DNA of 9,286 nt from Mycobacterium sp. GTDB taxonomy: Bacteria > Actinomycetota > Actinomycetes > Mycobacteriales > Mycobacteriaceae. The notes under the pieces are model-generated. The model saw only the letters and a program-made list of their open reading frames with translations, was not told the origin of the DNA and ran no database searches. Location of the stretch: NCBI GenBank assembly GCA_023264755.1, contig JAHFVB010000049.1, forward strand, positions 1 to 9,286, read 5' to 3'. The translations under genes and the position numbers were made by a program. Below are positions 7,085 through 9,286 of the stretch, piece by piece; positions within the stretch are counted from its first letter, which is position 1, and the number at the start of each line of letters is the position of its first letter.

Positions 7085-8116
7085 TCATGCGGGCACGCCG
7101 ACTTCCAGTTCGGCCGCGATTCGATCGGCGGTCCACGGTGCCAACAGAAACCCCGACCTGCCGTGACCGGCGGCCACCAACGTGCGCTCATCGAGCCTAC
7201 CGACGATCGGCACGTTGTCCGGCGTCATCGGGCGCAGCCCTGCGGCGCACTCGGCGAGCTCGTACTCGCCGAGCGCGGGCATCACCGCGCAGGCGTCGTC
7301 GAGCAACTCCCTTACGCCCGATACCGCGGGCGCGGTGTCGCGACCGTGTTCGTACTGTGTGGCGCCCACCACCACCCCGTCGGCGCGCGGCACCAGGTAG
7401 ACCTGCCTGCCATGGACTCTGGCCCGAATCACGCGTTGCGGCATCGGCATACAGCCGCGTCGCCAACGCAGCCGCAGCACCTCCCCCTTGACGGGACGGA
7501 TGGGCAACCCCGGCCAGAGCGCAGGTGCGTCGATCCCGTTGGCGATCACGGTGACGTCCGCGTCGCGGGTCTCGTCGAGCGCCTCCACCGGAGCCGCCCA
7601 GACCACCCCGAGCCGCTCGCAGTGCCGGGCCAGCGCCGTCACCAACGCCCGATTGTCGACGGCCAGTTCGGTTTCGGCGCGGAACCCGTGCCGGATGCCC
7701 TGAGCGAGCAGCGGCTCCACTTCCCGGGCCGACGTCGTCGCGGTCACCGGCTGGCCCTGTGCGGCGAGCCACTCCATGACGGTGCGCAGGTCCTCGGCAT
7801 CAGCCCGGTCGACGGCCACCACCAGCGACTCGCGGGCCGTCACCACTTCCGGCGGCAACCCGTCGAGGAAGCCGTCGTGCCAGCCCCGCAACGAGGCCAG
7901 TCCGATTTGGAGCAACCCCTGTTCGCCCGGCCAACCCTCGCTGTGGGGCGCCAGCATGCCGCCGGCCACCCAGGAGGCACCGCGGTCGTCGGTGCGGTGG
8001 ACGCGGACCGACCAGCCGTCCAGCGCGGCCCGGCGCGCCACCGACAGGCCGATGACACCGCCGCCGATGACGGCCAACGAACGCGCCGACGCACCGGCGG
8101 TGGAGTGTGGAGGCAT
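7085..8116 (-). CDS. thiO: Glycine oxidase ThiO
   Basis: ThiO is an FAD enzyme of the D-amino-acid oxidase/glycine oxidase family. It oxidises glycine to the imine used by ThiG, making H2O2. The 343-aa chain begins with the dinucleotide fold VIGGGVIGL (GGGVIG at 18-23), has AGGMLAPHSE (51-60), GLRPMTPDNVPIVG with R295 as the probable glycine-carboxylate ligand, and ends with the FAD-binding GHGRSGFLLAP (317-327). ATG at 8116 is preceded by GGGAG with a 5-nt spacer. Longer in-frame readings back to 8179 would translate the riboswitch and are wrong. First gene of thiO-thiS-thiG; expression should fall when TPP binds the leader. Confidence 0.95.
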   Translation of the reverse strand: MPPHSTAGASARSLAVIGGGVIGLSVARRAALDGWSVRVHRTDDRGASWVAGGMLAPHSEGWPGEQGLLQIGLASLRGWHDGFLDGLPPEVVTARESLVVAVDRADAEDLRTVMEWLAAQGQPVTATTSAREVEPLLAQGIRHGFRAETELAVDNRALVTALARHCERLGVVWAAPVEALDETRDADVTVIANGIDAPALWPGLPIRPVKGEVLRLRWRRGCMPMPQRVIRARVHGRQVYLVPRADGVVVGATQYEHGRDTAPAVSGVRELLDDACAVMPALGEYELAECAAGLRPMTPDNVPIVGRLDERTLVAAGHGRSGFLLAPWTADRIAAELEVGVPA

Positions 8117-8120
8117 TTCT

Positions 8121-8213
8121 GCTCCCTTCGCCGGCATGACCCGGATCAGGTGTGACGGTAAGGGCTGGTGCTCGCCCACTCTCAGTCCCCGGTCCCGGGA
8201 CTCCCGTGTCAGC
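8121..8213 (-). ncRNA. TPP (THI-element) riboswitch controlling thiO
   Basis: On the minus strand the thiO leader carries the two conserved TPP aptamer cores: CUGAGAG (8185-8179) after a G/C-rich stem loop, and CCUGAUCCGGGUCAUGCCGG (8150-8131) followed by CGAAGGGAG. The variable GGGC...GCCC helix (about 8174-8163) lies between them. The Shine-Dalgarno GGGAG (8126-8122) is the final part of the aptamer, only 5 nt from the thiO start, so control by occlusion of translation initiation is likely; there is no room for a downstream terminator. The 5' limit is approximate. Confidence 0.93.
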
Positions 8214-8217
8214 TGCC

Positions 8218-8224
8218 TACCTTA
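8218..8224. promoter_or_regulatory. Overlapping divergent -10 candidates for thiE and thiO
   Basis: On the plus strand TACCTT (8218-8223) fits TAnnnT and would start thiE transcription near 8230, about 30 nt before its GTG. On the minus strand TAAGGT (8224-8219) also fits and would start the thiO transcript near 8212, exactly at the riboswitch 5' end. The minus-strand assignment is the stronger. The -35 elements are weak on both sides. Confidence 0.45.
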
Positions 8225-8259
8225 CTCGGGCCCGCGAGCCAGTCGCTAACGTCGCGGAC

Positions 8260-8940
8260 GTGGATCACCCCTCGACGCGCCGCTCCGACCGTTTGGAGCA
8301 CGCCCGGCTCTACCTGTGCACCGACGCCCGCCGAGAGCGCGGTGACCTCGCCGAGTTCGTCGACGCCGCGCTGCGCGGCGGGGTCGACATCGTCCAATTG
8401 CGCGACAAGGGGTCGGTGGGTGAGCAACGCTTCGGCGCGTTGGAGGCCGCAGCCGAGCTGGCCGCGCTCGAGGTGCTGACCGACGCGGCCCGCCGCCACG
8501 GTGCACTCGTCGCGGTCAACGATCGGGCCGACATCGCCTTTGCCTCCGGCGCCGACGTACTGCACCTCGGGCAGGGCGATCTGCCGCTGGCGGCGGCCCG
8601 CCAGGTCGTCGGGGCCGGCCCCTTGATCGGTCGATCCACTCACGACGCCGCGCAGCTGCACGCCGCCATCGAGGAGCAGGTCGACTACTTCTGCGTCGGG
8701 CCGTGCTGGCCGACGCCGACGAAACCTGGTCGGCCGGCCGCCGGACTGGGCCTGGTGCGCGCGGCAGCCGAATCCGGAACCGAAAAGCCGTGGTTCGCCA
8801 TCGGCGGCGTCGACCTCGACCGACTGCCCGAGCTGCTCGAAGCGGGTGCGCAGCGAGTGGTGGTGGTGCGGGCGATCACCGCCGCCGAGGATCCGGCCGC
8901 CGCGGCCGCGGCGTTGAAGGCGGCGCTTACGGCTCGTTGA
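8260..8940 (+). CDS. thiE: Thiamine-phosphate synthase ThiE
   Basis: ThiE joins HMP pyrophosphate and thiazole phosphate to give thiamine phosphate. The 226-aa TIM-barrel protein shows the family's motifs in order: [13 protein letters not shown] near the start, QLRDKG (46-51), NDRADIA (87-93), GQGDLP (104-109), GRSTHD (124-129), [12 protein letters not shown] (146-157) and IGGV (181-184). These bind the pyrophosphate, Mg2+ and thiazole phosphate. GTG at 8260 gives the length expected for mycobacterial ThiE. The in-frame GTG at 8152 would translate the antisense of the thiO riboswitch and is rejected. The ribosome-binding site is weak. The gene diverges from thiO and its own leader, only about 30 nt if the predicted start site is right, contains no plus-strand TPP aptamer. 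Its stop overlaps the end of mutT3 by 14 nt. Confidence 0.95.
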   Translation: MDHPSTRRSDRLEHARLYLCTDARRERGDLAEFVDAALRGGVDIVQLRDKGSVGEQRFGALEAAAELAALEVLTDAARRHGALVAVNDRADIAFASGADVLHLGQGDLPLAAARQVVGAGPLIGRSTHDAAQLHAAIEEQVDYFCVGPCWPTPTKPGRPAAGLGLVRAAAESGTEKPWFAIGGVDLDRLPELLEAGAQRVVVVRAITAAEDPAAAAAALKAALTAR

Positions 8941-9286
8941 TCAGCAGCGGAATCGCCGCGGTCACCGAACGCAGCCGGTCCCAGCTGGCGGCGAAGCCCG
9001 GATGCAGCGGCAGCGCGGTGACCTCGTCGACGGCCACCCACCGCAGTTCGGCGCTCTCCCGATTGGGCACCGTGTGCAACAGCTCGAGCGCATCGGCGAT
9101 GACCGTCGTGTAGGTCCAATCGCCGCCCGCCGCGGTGGCCGTCACGACCGTCGTCCGCACCGTCAGCTGATGGGCGAGCAGCCCAGCCTCTTCCTCGGCC
9201 TCGCGTACGGCGGCCTCTTCGACCGTCTCGTGACTGTCCCTGGCGCCGCCAGGTAGCCCCCAGGTACCGCCCTGATGACTCCACAC
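8927..9286 (-). CDS. mutT3: Nudix hydrolase MutT3 (5'-truncated at the window edge)
   Basis: The C-terminal 119 residues are present. The first codon in the window is an internal Val, since [14 protein letters not shown] is mid-protein in this family, so the start lies beyond 9286. A perfect Nudix box GX5EX7REXXEEXGL spans residues 14-36, with R28, E29, E32, E33 and G35 in place for Mg2+-dependent hydrolysis of a nucleoside diphosphate linked to another group. MutT-type enzymes in mycobacteria are assigned to nucleotide-pool cleansing. The symbol rests on the box plus the position beside thiE, as in M. tuberculosis; the substrate is not shown by the sequence. It is tail-to-tail with thiE and overlaps it by 14 nt. 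Confidence 0.85.
   Translation of the reverse strand: MWSHQGGTWGLPGGARDSHETVEEAAVREAEEEAGLLAHQLTVRTTVVTATAAGGDWTYTTVIADALELLHTVPNRESAELRWVAVDEVTALPLHPGFAASWDRLRSVTAAIPLLINEP

Noticed and set aside
8152..8259. N-terminal extension of ThiE to the GTG at 8152
   Set aside because: The extra 36 residues would be the complement of the TPP riboswitch and are absent from known ThiE proteins; GTG 8260 fits better.

Overview
The window is high-GC DNA with many GTG starts, short intergenic gaps and two LpqL-type lipoprotein peptidases. The order mutT3, thiE, thiO, thiS, thiG, lpqL matches what I recall of the Mycobacterium tuberculosis Rv0413-Rv0418 neighbourhood. The source is therefore almost certainly a Mycobacterium/Mycolicibacterium chromosome. 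The extra genes between thiG and lpqL suggest an environmental, larger-genome species.

Layout from left to right. Positions 3-515 (+) hold the C-terminal end of a Rieske-type ring-hydroxylating oxygenase alpha subunit. It overlaps tail-to-tail with a small, very Thr/Ser-rich putative lipoprotein (451-867, -). Next come two tandem M28 lipoprotein aminopeptidases on the minus strand, LpqL (2373-3884) and a paralogue (940-2376), coupled by a 4-nt start/stop overlap. The downstream paralogue has Ala where LpqL has its last zinc-ligand His. A 107-bp divergent region (3885-3991) separates lpqL from an SDR oxidoreductase (3992-4738, +). The SDR converges on a MarR-family regulator (4746-5225, -), which is preceded by a cytosolic-looking SGNH hydrolase (5288-6052, -).

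The thiamine block follows. thiG, thiS and thiO run leftward as a tightly packed operon (6102-8116) headed by a TPP riboswitch (about 8121-8213). The divergent thiE runs rightward (8260-8940). A 5'-truncated Nudix hydrolase, mutT3, ends the window (8927-9286, -). ThiO (dehydroglycine supply), ThiS (sulfur carrier) and ThiG (thiazole synthase) make the thiazole phosphate that ThiE joins to HMP-PP to form thiamine phosphate.

Most of this is conserved housekeeping DNA. The best candidate for something undescribed is a small regulatory module. A 15-nt element, TGACAYATCAYGYAW, occurs twice in front of the SDR (between it and lpqL) and once at the start of the MarR gene. This points to one MarR protein controlling itself, the SDR and possibly the LpqL lipoprotein operon. 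Other points of interest are the apparently metal-site-altered LpqL paralogue, the Thr-rich lipoprotein in the same transcription unit, and overlapping symmetric -10 elements between thiO and thiE.
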